Of a DNA stretch of 64,000 bases, positions 22,712 through 30,958 are shown one piece after another. The DNA comes from a virus: the IMG/VR virus record IMGVR_UViG_3300031952_000001, positions 147,983 to 211,982 of that record. The stretch is one strand, 5' to 3'. The notes below the pieces were generated by a model. That model worked only from the letters and a program-made list of their open reading frames with translations, searched no databases and was not told the origin of the DNA. The position numbers were made by a program, and so were the translations under genes. Each line of letters begins with the position of its first letter. Within the stretch, counting starts at the first letter, position 1.

Positions 22712-24844
22712 ATGCCGCAGGTCAGGCACACACTCAAGATCTCTAACTTGACCCACCTTACGGGTCAGGGACACCCCTTGTCTCTCGTCGGCGGAGACAT
22801 CACAGGTGGTGCGCGGAAGACCGTGAAGCTCACGGTCCCGGTTCAGTCGTACATCGTGCTGGACCTCCACGAAGTCCAATTCGATGCCGACTTTGCGAAC
22901 ACCTTGAGCGAGTGGATCGATCAAGGCATGGTCGAGGTGCGCCTCGATGGGTTCCTCCAGACCTCGGCCCAGGTGAGCACCTACAAGTACGGAGGGGCCA
23001 GTGTCCCGGGGGCGAACTTCTTCACAGATCTCCAGGACGTCCCTGCCGACTATTCCAGCCATGCAGGGGAGCAGGTCATAGTCAACCCGACCGAAGACGG
23101 CTTGGAGTTTGGCCCCGCGGCAGGTTCCATCAACATCTTGTTCAACGGTGCCCCTCTCGGACCTGGGGTCACGAAGCTGAACTTCGTCAACGGACAGGAT
23201 CCGGCTGCGTACGACGGTGTGCTCGCGCAGCTGGACTCCGATCCGACCCAGGTCAACGCCTTCATCCACCCGCCGGCCTTCGTGTCGCACTTCAACACGA
23301 TGGACGGGACGACGAACGCCCTGGTGCCGGCGTATGCGACCTTCAACAGGTACCTCTCGAACCCGGGCGCGTTCGACATCACCGGTTGGGTGGCCGGAAA
23401 CACCTACGCCGGCTTCCATCAGACACCTCCGGGCGTCGGCGGCCCGATCCCCTACACCCTGGCGGGGAACTTCTCGATCCTGCTGAACGACGGCAGCTCG
23501 ACGTTCCGCGTCTTCGTGACGAGTGCGAGCGGAGCGATCCTTGCGGACCACGGCCCGGTCGGCATCCCCGCGGTCGGCTACAGCGCGACGGTCAACAACA
23601 TCACGATCAACATCGGCGCGCTGGCGGGGGACTCGTACAAGTTCCAGGCGAGCCTGTCCGTGTCGGTCCTCATCGACAACATCATCCCCCTGGGCGGCAA
23701 GTACAGCATCACCCTGGTGCACGACGATGGGGCCGAGGGCATCTTCACCTACAGCAGCGGCAACCTGTTCCACGATCCGAACACGAACCCCGCGGTGATC
23801 TCGGGTGGCCCTCCCCCGATCACCATCGTCGACAACGTCATCGTCGGGAAGTGGCTGAGCGGCATCCGCTACTACATCCGGAACGACACGTTCACCATCG
23901 GCATCACCGGGATCGACAACATCAACTGCGAGTCCTACCCGCAGCCGTTCGTGACGCTCAACGCCACGGACTGGGGGATCGGGAGCGGTGGTGGTCTCGG
24001 CTGGCTCACGCTGAACAGCGCGGACCTGATCGGCTGGACAACCGCCTGGAACAACACGGGCGCGTCCCACTCGGCGACCTACACGATCACCCGGGTGAAC
24101 TACCGCTTCATCAGCCCGGCGAACGCCTTCGTCTACTCCCGTCCCGAGGACTGGGTTTCTGGCGCGTGGGTGAACGACGGCGGGAACGCGGTCTGCATCG
24201 ACACGTTCCTGCCCGACAGTGACGGGCTGAACGAATACTACACGGACGAGGCTCGCCGCCGGACCGCGTTCAACCTGGTCGGTGCGTACAACCCGGGCGT
24301 GGCTTGGGTCAGCACCCAGGACATGCAGGCCTACGACGACAACGCCGGGGCCATGGTGCAGTCAGGACAGCTCCAGAGGCGCGTCACGAACTGGACGGGT
24401 CACCGACCGGGCCTGGGGGCGAACGCGGACTACAGTGGCGCTCAGCCCGCCACGCAGACGTTCTACCGCCGCTACCAGGCCAGCGACGGGACCTACCATG
24501 GGAGCTGCCGGTTCACGTTCAACAACGCAGCCGTCGTGGCGGACTTGCTCGCGAGCCGAACCCGCCTCTGGGTCTTCATCCCGAACGGCGTCTGGCGCAT
24601 CCGCGGCCGGGCCCACAGCGGAGTGCTGTGGGCGGCGACCTTCAACCTGGTCGTTCAGAATGGTGGCGTGTACGACAACGTACTCGACGTGCCGATCTAC
24701 ACGGCGAGCGCCGGCAACACCTTGGACGTGTCGTTCGGATCCTTCGGTCTGGGCGGCGCGTACATGCCGATCAACTATTTCGAAATGCACCTGGAGCTGA
24801 CCGCACTGTCGACGGCCGTCAGTTCCATTCAGGTCAGCTGGTAG
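22712..24844 (+). CDS. large tail fibre protein, 710 aa
   Basis: Residues about 95-130 carry the collar module FFTDLQDVPADYSSHAGEQV ending GLEFG, the same module found in the spikes at 17359 and 27487. The remaining 580 residues are beta-rich, with many Asn, Gly, Ser and Thr and no coiled coil, as in globular or fibrous receptor-binding tips. A host-attachment role is inferred from the module and the gene cluster. Confidence 0.75.
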   Translation: MPQVRHTLKISNLTHLTGQGHPLSLVGGDITGGARKTVKLTVPVQSYIVLDLHEVQFDADFANTLSEWIDQGMVEVRLDGFLQTSAQVSTYKYGGASVPGANFFTDLQDVPADYSSHAGEQVIVNPTEDGLEFGPAAGSINILFNGAPLGPGVTKLNFVNGQDPAAYDGVLAQLDSDPTQVNAFIHPPAFVSHFNTMDGTTNALVPAYATFNRYLSNPGAFDITGWVAGNTYAGFHQTPPGVGGPIPYTLAGNFSILLNDGSSTFRVFVTSASGAILADHGPVGIPAVGYSATVNNITINIGALAGDSYKFQASLSVSVLIDNIIPLGGKYSITLVHDDGAEGIFTYSSGNLFHDPNTNPAVISGGPPPITIVDNVIVGKWLSGIRYYIRNDTFTIGITGIDNINCESYPQPFVTLNATDWGIGSGGGLGWLTLNSADLIGWTTAWNNTGASHSATYTITRVNYRFISPANAFVYSRPEDWVSGAWVNDGGNAVCIDTFLPDSDGLNEYYTDEARRRTAFNLVGAYNPGVAWVSTQDMQAYDDNAGAMVQSGQLQRRVTNWTGHRPGLGANADYSGAQPATQTFYRRYQASDGTYHGSCRFTFNNAAVVADLLASRTRLWVFIPNGVWRIRGRAHSGVLWAATFNLVVQNGGVYDNVLDVPIYTASAGNTLDVSFGSFGLGGAYMPINYFEMHLELTALSTAVSSIQVSW

Positions 24845-24853
24845 GAGGAGAAC

Positions 24854-26155
24854 ATGTCGCTCGAAGGACGGTTGGAAAGCATTGTGCAGGATGGGGACGA
24901 GGTCATCTTGACCTATCGCGAGAGCGATACCACCTCGACGGTCCGCCGGCTTCAGCTGTCGGAGTTCGAGCGGCAGTTCGGCATGCTCTCCCTGTTCAAC
25001 AAGAACAAGGAGTCCATCTCCGTCGACCCGGCGAAGGACGATCCGGAGATCGACACGCTCCAGGAGCTGGCGAACTTCCGGCAGGAGGTCCTGGAGGACC
25101 TGAAGAAGCGCGGCTCACTCTTGCAGGCGAGTTACGACTCCCTGAAGGACTTCATCACGACGACCCTCGTCCAGCGTGAGAAGCTCGCTTCGGGCCTGAA
25201 CGACAGTACAGGCAAGAGCCTCGCCTCTGTCGCCATGCTGCTGGAGCAGTCCAAGGAAGCCCAGAACAAGGCCTTGGACACCATCATCGGCCGCGACCAG
25301 ACGATCCGGGCCATCATGTCCGACCTGGAGACCCGGAAGGAGTGGACCTGGGACAACGCCCGCCGCGTGCAGCGCGAGGTCGAGCTGAGCAACGCGGCTC
25401 TGGCCGAGTTCAAGGCCAAGACCGAGAAGCAGCTCACCGACATGAACGTTGCGTTGACGGCGAAGATGAACTCCTTCGACGGCATGTTGCAGAGGCTCCA
25501 GACCGACAAGGACATCATGATCAAGGGTGTCGTCTCGGACGCCGAGCGCCTCATCGCGCAGCACCGGGCCGCCCTGGACGACAAGACCGAGATGCTGCGG
25601 ATGCAGCAGATCGACATGTACAAGAATTCGTACCTGGAGAACGAGCTGATCCGCCGCACCGCGGTCGAAGCCGAGAAGGCCGGCATCGCGCAGCGGCAGT
25701 TCGACTCCTTCCAGAAGAAGATCGAGGAGAAGCTCGGGGCCATCAAAGAGACCCTCGCCGTGCAGAAGGCACGCCTGGGTGAGGGCTTCCAGCTGCCGGC
25801 CGAGCTGGTCGAGAGTCTCCTGAAGGAGGACCACTTCTCCGACCTCCAGAAGGCCATCGACCGGGAGTCCGTGGAGGTCGAGGAGCTGAAGGCCAAGCTG
25901 AACATCTGCGAGAGCCAGGCGGTCAAGGTCCGGGAGCTGTTGACCACCCTCATGAAGGCCTTGCAGGACGCTCCTGCGGAGGTCTTCGAGCTGGTGACGC
26001 AGCTGGACGAGAAGGCGAAGTCCTGGACCGAGAAGGTCGGCCTGCTGGAGACCGAACTGAAGAAGCGCGGTGCTCTGAAGGAGCTGACGAAGGTCGAGGT
26101 CGTGGAGAAGACCGAGGAGAAGAAGGGGTTCTTCAAGAGGTTGATCGGGAAGTAG
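24854..26155 (+). CDS. long coiled-coil protein, 433 aa
   Basis: Apart from a short beta-like start (MSLEGRLESIVQDGDEVIL), the protein is nearly continuous heptad-type helix rich in Glu, Lys, Leu and Gln. It ends in a lysine-rich tail with a hydrophobic patch (GFFKRLIGK). A rod-like fibre shaft or an assembly chaperone for adjacent fibres is plausible. AGGAGG precedes the ATG. Confidence 0.7.
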   Translation: MSLEGRLESIVQDGDEVILTYRESDTTSTVRRLQLSEFERQFGMLSLFNKNKESISVDPAKDDPEIDTLQELANFRQEVLEDLKKRGSLLQASYDSLKDFITTTLVQREKLASGLNDSTGKSLASVAMLLEQSKEAQNKALDTIIGRDQTIRAIMSDLETRKEWTWDNARRVQREVELSNAALAEFKAKTEKQLTDMNVALTAKMNSFDGMLQRLQTDKDIMIKGVVSDAERLIAQHRAALDDKTEMLRMQQIDMYKNSYLENELIRRTAVEAEKAGIAQRQFDSFQKKIEEKLGAIKETLAVQKARLGEGFQLPAELVESLLKEDHFSDLQKAIDRESVEVEELKAKLNICESQAVKVRELLTTLMKALQDAPAEVFELVTQLDEKAKSWTEKVGLLETELKKRGALKELTKVEVVEKTEEKKGFFKRLIGK

Positions 26156-26199
26156 GGACGAATAGGTATGCACGAATCTTGCAAATCTATGCAGTCTGA

Positions 26200-26219
26200 A
26201 AACCTCAAGAAAGAGGTTT
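26200..26219 (+). promoter_or_regulatory. hairpin that includes the ribosome-binding site of the next gene
   Basis: AAACCTC and GAGGTTT form a 7-bp stem with a 6-nt loop. The purine-rich right arm is the only Shine-Dalgarno-like sequence ahead of the ATG at 26227, so folding would hide it. Confidence 0.5.
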
Positions 26220-26226
26220 CATAGTC

Positions 26227-27477
26227 ATGGCTTTCCTCTCGGAAGAATTAGTTAATTTCTCATTTAAGGGGTGGAACGCCCTTCTGGGCACGGCTAATAG
26301 AAATACATCGCCCAACAATCTAGCGTGGTACGAAGAATTCTACCCTGCCGACGTCGAGGTGAAGCCCCTTCAGATCCTCGTCGAGTTCGACCAGATCCCG
26401 ATTGCCCCGGATCTCGTGACCGCGCAGGCGAACGCCGCGGCGGCCCCATCGAGGATCGCGGACTACTCCCTGGCGACAACCGCTATTCGGCTCACGCCAA
26501 CGGTCAACCAGACTGCGTTCTTCGCTCTGAGCACCTTCGGTGACTGGACGACAAGAATGCAAAACTGGTTGCTCCCCCAGCACTACCCCTTGGCGGACGG
26601 AACCCCCTCGTTCGGGTACCAGGTGCGGCTGTGGAACGGTGATCCGAATGCCGGTGGTGTCGAGATCTTTCCAACTACTGGAAAAATCGATGCTTTTACC
26701 GCTTGGACCTTCTCGTACGGTGCCGGCGCTATCGTCATCGCCTCGAACGCAGTGGCGGCACTCATCACCGACGTCAACCAGGTATATATTCAAGGATTTC
26801 AATACGTTGGCCCCACGGGTGTCGTCGCCAGCACGGCGAAGATCTTCACGTACCCCTTCACGGCGCAGATGGCGATCACGGTGCCCCACAACCTGGGGAC
26901 GAAGCGGCTGCTGTCCTACATCCACGACGACGGCACCAACGATTTCGAGATCACCGGGGTGGCGGCGACCTGGCGGTACACGGACGACAACAACATCGAC
27001 ATCACCTTCGCGACCCCGACCTCGGGGGTGGTCGTCGTGGGCAGCTTCGACGGCGAGACGTTCTACGGGGACTACGCCTCCGCGGTGAACCTGGTGCACG
27101 AGCATGCGTTCAACCAGAACCACGGGTACAACACGTACGACCCGGTGACCTTCGACGACTACAGGTACGCCCTGTCGGCGTACACCTTCAACGGGGCCTA
27201 CCAGGACCTGTCGAGCTGGGTGGCGGCTCGGGATGCGGAGTTCTGGCTGGTCGCAGGGATGCCGCGCCGGTACATGCAGACGTTCCCCAGCTCGACGACC
27301 TGGGTCGTGCAGCACAACCTCGGCCGGCGGGAGGTGTTCCTGAGCGTCCAGGGCATCGGGGCCCTCGTCGGCGTGGACATGTACTCCATGGCGGCTACCG
27401 TGCAGAGAAATCTGAACAATGTGACAATAACATGGGCTACTGCGAAGGCTGGCCGTGTTATGGTAGGGACAATCTGA
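26227..27477 (+). CDS. tail fibre protein with repeated HNLG modules, 416 aa
   Basis: Two copies of a beta module common in phage fibres are present: MAITVPHNLGTKRLLSYI and WVVQHNLGRREVFLSVQ, each followed by a strand pattern ending near a G-x-V-x-V-G motif. The N-terminal 100 residues differ and may attach to the baseplate. The first 100 bp are more AT-rich than the rest. Late fibre cluster. Confidence 0.7.
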   Translation: MAFLSEELVNFSFKGWNALLGTANRNTSPNNLAWYEEFYPADVEVKPLQILVEFDQIPIAPDLVTAQANAAAAPSRIADYSLATTAIRLTPTVNQTAFFALSTFGDWTTRMQNWLLPQHYPLADGTPSFGYQVRLWNGDPNAGGVEIFPTTGKIDAFTAWTFSYGAGAIVIASNAVAALITDVNQVYIQGFQYVGPTGVVASTAKIFTYPFTAQMAITVPHNLGTKRLLSYIHDDGTNDFEITGVAATWRYTDDNNIDITFATPTSGVVVVGSFDGETFYGDYASAVNLVHEHAFNQNHGYNTYDPVTFDDYRYALSAYTFNGAYQDLSSWVAARDAEFWLVAGMPRRYMQTFPSSTTWVVQHNLGRREVFLSVQGIGALVGVDMYSMAATVQRNLNNVTITWATAKAGRVMVGTI

Positions 27478-27486
27478 GGTGCATCG

Positions 27487-28926
27487 ATGAAGCAGCCATA
27501 CGGAAACGCGCTACCGGCAGCCCCCACCAGGGGGGACTCCTGCTTCCGTGACGATGGGACTCTGCACTTCTGCTACACAGATGGAGTCTGGACTCAGATC
27601 AGCGGCGGGGCCTCTGCGTTCACGGACCTCACGGATGCTCCGGCGTCCTACGTCGGACAAGCGGGGAACGTCGTTTCGGTCAACCCGGGCGAGACCGGGT
27701 TGCAGTTCAGTCCCGCGGGCGGGACTTCTCGGCTGGAGTATGGCACTGCGGTTGTAGTCCAGGGGGATTCTACCAATTGTATAAGAATTGATTTCCCCCC
27801 TGAAGTGAACAGGCACGCGGCCGACATGTACAATCATCCGGGTGAGTATTTCGGTAAATGTAAGTTTGATGTCTTTGAAATTACAGGGGGGACACCAGCT
27901 AGCATTGTAAACTCCTGGCTCGGTCAAAGTTTTGCCAATATTGCAGCTCTGTATGCCTTCATACTCGCTAACTTTATTCCGGGGAGTGGTCCAGGAAGGG
28001 TAGCGAACTGGGCCCTCATCAAGTGGTACGATGAAATCGACGACACCTATACACAGATTTCCAAGATCTGGGGGATCAACAAGTTCTACTCCATGCTGCG
28101 CGGCCGGGAGCACTACCGGGATTCCATTTACTGCCTCACCCCGGAGTGCATCCGCTGGAATAGGCTTGCTCTCTGGTTCGAGGACCTCTGTAACCAGAAC
28201 GTAGGGTTCGGACCGGGACACACATACAACCCTAATGATGAAAAAGCGATCTGGGTGTCCCGTAACGAAAAGAAGATGTACGGCCTGCCTCGTGCAGGGT
28301 TCACTTCATTTATAACCTCCGCTGGAGATCGGCGCATCTGGGACTGGGGTTCCTCTAGTTTTGACCCGCTTCCGGTACCGGTTGCTTATGTAAATACACC
28401 CTCTTGGGGGCTACCGCTCATGTACTGCCACCTCGACGTCAACACCGTTAGTTGGAGGTGGGATCCTGTTACCAATTATCTGTTCATGTATAATACCTCC
28501 CGTACTACATCGAGCACGGTGGTCTTATATGCCATGGAGTCTTCAGCTGACCCCAACCATCGGTCTTTGTTCTTGAAACCGCTCGGAATAGACCGCCTTG
28601 GTTTTAATTGGTTCGACTGCAGTATTTACGATCTGTACGGCCTCTATACCAGAAAAAATACGTCTCCTATCATACGGCAGCTTGCTGGCATTGCCCAGGA
28701 GACCGCCTCTCGTGACTTCGTGTGGGTCAACCGTCCCGGCTGGGACGTGGTTGCCCTCGGCCCTCAGGCTCGCTTATCGAAAAACATGGTGGGCTTGCAG
28801 CCCTGGACTACACAGTTTTTCCTGAGGGACAAAACGACCAAAAAAATATCTCGCGTCTCTGTAGCTCGCGTTGTTCGTTCTCAGAGGCACTACAACGCGC
28901 CCTTCAAGTACGAGGTGCGAAGATGA
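27487..28926 (+). CDS. tail fibre, receptor-binding paralogue A, 479 aa
   Basis: Modular. Residues 1-43 (MKQPYGNALPAAPTRGDSCF then DGVWTQISGGASA) match the N-terminus of the spike at 29072. A collar module AFTDLTDAPASYVGQAGNVV follows. From about residue 95 a large domain is homologous to the 395-aa protein at 30959: both share GIN-x5-RGR-x-H, (Y/F)G(L/A)P(R/K)AG, K(P/A)LGID and FRLRD/FFLRD. Base composition becomes more AT-rich at about 27775, exactly where this domain begins, suggesting domain exchange. A hairpin array follows the stop codon. Confidence 0.75.
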   Translation: MKQPYGNALPAAPTRGDSCFRDDGTLHFCYTDGVWTQISGGASAFTDLTDAPASYVGQAGNVVSVNPGETGLQFSPAGGTSRLEYGTAVVVQGDSTNCIRIDFPPEVNRHAADMYNHPGEYFGKCKFDVFEITGGTPASIVNSWLGQSFANIAALYAFILANFIPGSGPGRVANWALIKWYDEIDDTYTQISKIWGINKFYSMLRGREHYRDSIYCLTPECIRWNRLALWFEDLCNQNVGFGPGHTYNPNDEKAIWVSRNEKKMYGLPRAGFTSFITSAGDRRIWDWGSSSFDPLPVPVAYVNTPSWGLPLMYCHLDVNTVSWRWDPVTNYLFMYNTSRTTSSTVVLYAMESSADPNHRSLFLKPLGIDRLGFNWFDCSIYDLYGLYTRKNTSPIIRQLAGIAQETASRDFVWVNRPGWDVVALGPQARLSKNMVGLQPWTTQFFLRDKTTKKISRVSVARVVRSQRHYNAPFKYEVRR

Positions 28927-28938
28927 CAAGTTTATGCA

Positions 28939-29050
28939 GGTCCGCGAAGCGTCAGTCGGACCACCTAAGGTCTGCGAAGTGTCAGTCAGACCACAATAGG
29001 CCCGCGAAGCGTCAGTCGGGCCACTCAACGGATGCCCTCGTGATGAGGGC
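28939..29050 (+). repeat. array of three covarying hairpins plus a fourth stem-loop
   Basis: Three 24-nt hairpins start at 28939, 28969 and 28999 (30-bp period), each with a 6-bp stem and 12-nt loop. Stems are GGTCCG/CGGACC, GGTCTG/CAGACC and GGCCCG/CGGGCC, so stem changes are compensated on the other arm. The loop is CGAAGCGTCAGT (one C-to-T change in copy 2). A further stem GCCCTC/GAGGGC with a 5-nt loop spans 29034-29050. The region lies between two fibre genes and has no T-tract. Confidence 0.8.
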
Positions 29051-29071
29051 TTCACATAGGCAGTAGTCGCT

Positions 29072-30499
29072 ATGAAGTTCCCGTGCGGCGCAACTCTACT
29101 TCCGGCCCCAACGCAGGACGACATCCAGGTCCGCACGACGGATGACACTGTGCACTACTGCAAGACCCCAGGGGTGTGGACCCCGCTCGCCGGGGGTGCC
29201 TCGGCTGCCTACCGCCTGTACGATGCGGTGGTGAGCGCCATAGGCACTCCCGGCGTAGATTGCGATTTCAACGACGTCCAGTCGGCTGTCAGCTCGGGCG
29301 CGAAGACGATCTACATCCGCAAGGGCACCTACCTCAACGTCGGAGCAGCGCTCACTTTCAACGGCTTGAACAACGTCCGTCTCATCGGAGAGGAGTGGTC
29401 GTCGACCATCATTCAGTCCGATGACTCCTTGAACCATGTCGTCGAGATGTTCAGTTGCAGTGACATGTCCTTCGAGAACATTAAGTTCGAGTTCGCTCTT
29501 CCACTGACTGGTGGGAAGGACGCCATCGTCTACACCGTAGGTGCATGCCACCGCATCAACTTCCGCCGCTGCTGGTTCTCTGGGGACAGCCCCCGCGCGG
29601 CTCCGGGTTTCGTAGAGCGCGGGATCTATTCTATGAACGGTGCGAAGACCTATTGGAATATTGACTGGTGCAGGTTCGACCGGTTGGCTTACTCGGGGAT
29701 GACGCTGTATGACGGCTCCCCGGCGCGGGCTTGCAACTACATCAAGATCATCAACAACACGTTTACGGACGGAAGTGGGAACTTCGGTCTCGACACGTAC
29801 GTTGGCTGCAAGTTCTGGGTCATCTCCTTCAACCACTTCGAGAACCTGAACTCGCCGGTTGCCAGTATTAGCGGGGCGCTGTTTTTTAACGGCCAGGCCG
29901 GCAGCTCGCTCAACCTCAAGCACGCGGTGTCGTTCAATGTCTTCAAGAATGTCCCCCTTGCCTGTCAGTTCGATCATAACTGCCACGAGATCATCATCAA
30001 CGGGAACGTCTTTGACGGTACCGACGTGAACATCCGGTTCTGTCGCAACGACAACACACGGCATCATGTGAGTAACAACTACAACCATGGTGCTACCGCA
30101 CTTAACGTGGACATCGACTATACCAGCTTGGATGTGGACGCCGTCTTCTACCTCGGAGGAAACTGGCAGAACGAGCTGTGGAGGATCGTAGGAGATCCCA
30201 ACCAGCCGGCGTACCTGAACTCTTGGACGTTCGTAACGGCGTCTGCGAACGGCGCTGCGTTCGTCGTGGATGACAGCCACGAGGTCCTCCTCAGAGGGAA
30301 CGTGACGGGTGGCTCCATCGGTACGGTGATCTTCACGTTGCCTCCCAACCACAGACCCCCGGACTACCCCAGGCGCTTCGTCGTTGAGAGCAACGGCGGC
30401 TACGGGCTCGTGGAGGTCAACACGGCTGGGCAGGTGACCGCGCTGGCGGGCGACCCCACTCGGATCTGCTTGGACGGGATCCGGTTCAGAGTGAACTGA
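29072..30499 (+). CDS. tailspike with right-handed beta-helix, 475 aa
   Basis: The first 45 residues repeat the attachment domain of the gene at 27487 (LLPAPTQDD, then GVWTPLAGGASA). A pectate-lyase-like start follows (DCDFNDVQSAVSSGAKTIYI, typical of the first rung), then beta-helix coils with Asn ladders (IKIINNTFTDGSGNFGLDTY) to about residue 400 and a small C-terminal cap. Predicted surface-polysaccharide depolymerase or adhesin. Catalytic residues cannot be named without a structure. Confidence 0.75.
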   Translation: MKFPCGATLLPAPTQDDIQVRTTDDTVHYCKTPGVWTPLAGGASAAYRLYDAVVSAIGTPGVDCDFNDVQSAVSSGAKTIYIRKGTYLNVGAALTFNGLNNVRLIGEEWSSTIIQSDDSLNHVVEMFSCSDMSFENIKFEFALPLTGGKDAIVYTVGACHRINFRRCWFSGDSPRAAPGFVERGIYSMNGAKTYWNIDWCRFDRLAYSGMTLYDGSPARACNYIKIINNTFTDGSGNFGLDTYVGCKFWVISFNHFENLNSPVASISGALFFNGQAGSSLNLKHAVSFNVFKNVPLACQFDHNCHEIIINGNVFDGTDVNIRFCRNDNTRHHVSNNYNHGATALNVDIDYTSLDVDAVFYLGGNWQNELWRIVGDPNQPAYLNSWTFVTASANGAAFVVDDSHEVLLRGNVTGGSIGTVIFTLPPNHRPPDYPRRFVVESNGGYGLVEVNTAGQVTALAGDPTRICLDGIRFRVN

Positions 30500-30951
30500 T
30501 GGCACGCGGCATAGAAAAATGGGTCACCGGGCAGCAGTACAAGATGGGCGATTTTGTGATCGCCGAAAATCAAGAGCTGTTTGTCTGCATGTTCAACAAC
30601 ACCGCAGGGGCCAACTTCCTGACGGACCTCATCACGAACCACTACTGGGAGTACGTTTCCGCGCGCCAGACCATTCAGCCGGTGAACAGCAACATCGCCA
30701 TCACTCCCGTCCGGCCGTACCTTTACCTCGTGGACTGCTGGAACAACCCGGTCACGATCACCATCGACAGTAGCTTTTCTCCCGAGGGCTTGGAAATCTG
30801 CTTCAAGAAGGTCCGGGGCACGTACCCATTGACGCTGGTGAATGGAGGTGGGACCTTGATCGACGGGCAGGCGTCTTATCCGATCACGCCTCTCATGGAA
30901 ACCCTTCGCATGGTCTACGACACGAACCTGTCGTACTGGTGGATAGTGTGA
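30499..30951 (+). CDS. small fibre-associated protein with carbohydrate-binding-like start, 150 aa
   Basis: Start overlaps the spike stop (TGATG). The opening EKWVTGQQYKMGDFVIAENQ resembles the W-x(5-6)-Y-x2-GD-x-V signature of chitin-binding-type modules found on phage fibres. The remainder is beta-rich (PLTLVNGGGTLIDGQASY). It could be a fibre tip or spike chaperone. Confidence 0.6.
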   Translation: MARGIEKWVTGQQYKMGDFVIAENQELFVCMFNNTAGANFLTDLITNHYWEYVSARQTIQPVNSNIAITPVRPYLYLVDCWNNPVTITIDSSFSPEGLEICFKKVRGTYPLTLVNGGGTLIDGQASYPITPLMETLRMVYDTNLSYWWIV

Positions 30952-30958
30952 GGACACC

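Noticed and set aside
22565-24070. 501-codon minus-strand open frame
   Set aside because: Antisense to the 710-aa fibre; no ribosome site or domain.
28923-29066. 47-codon frame coding a three-fold decapeptide repeat over hairpin array 1
   Set aside because: Has a start overlapping the upstream stop, but stem-compensating changes alter residues, and the second array's 31/32-bp spacing cannot code; RNA or DNA structure explains the pattern better.
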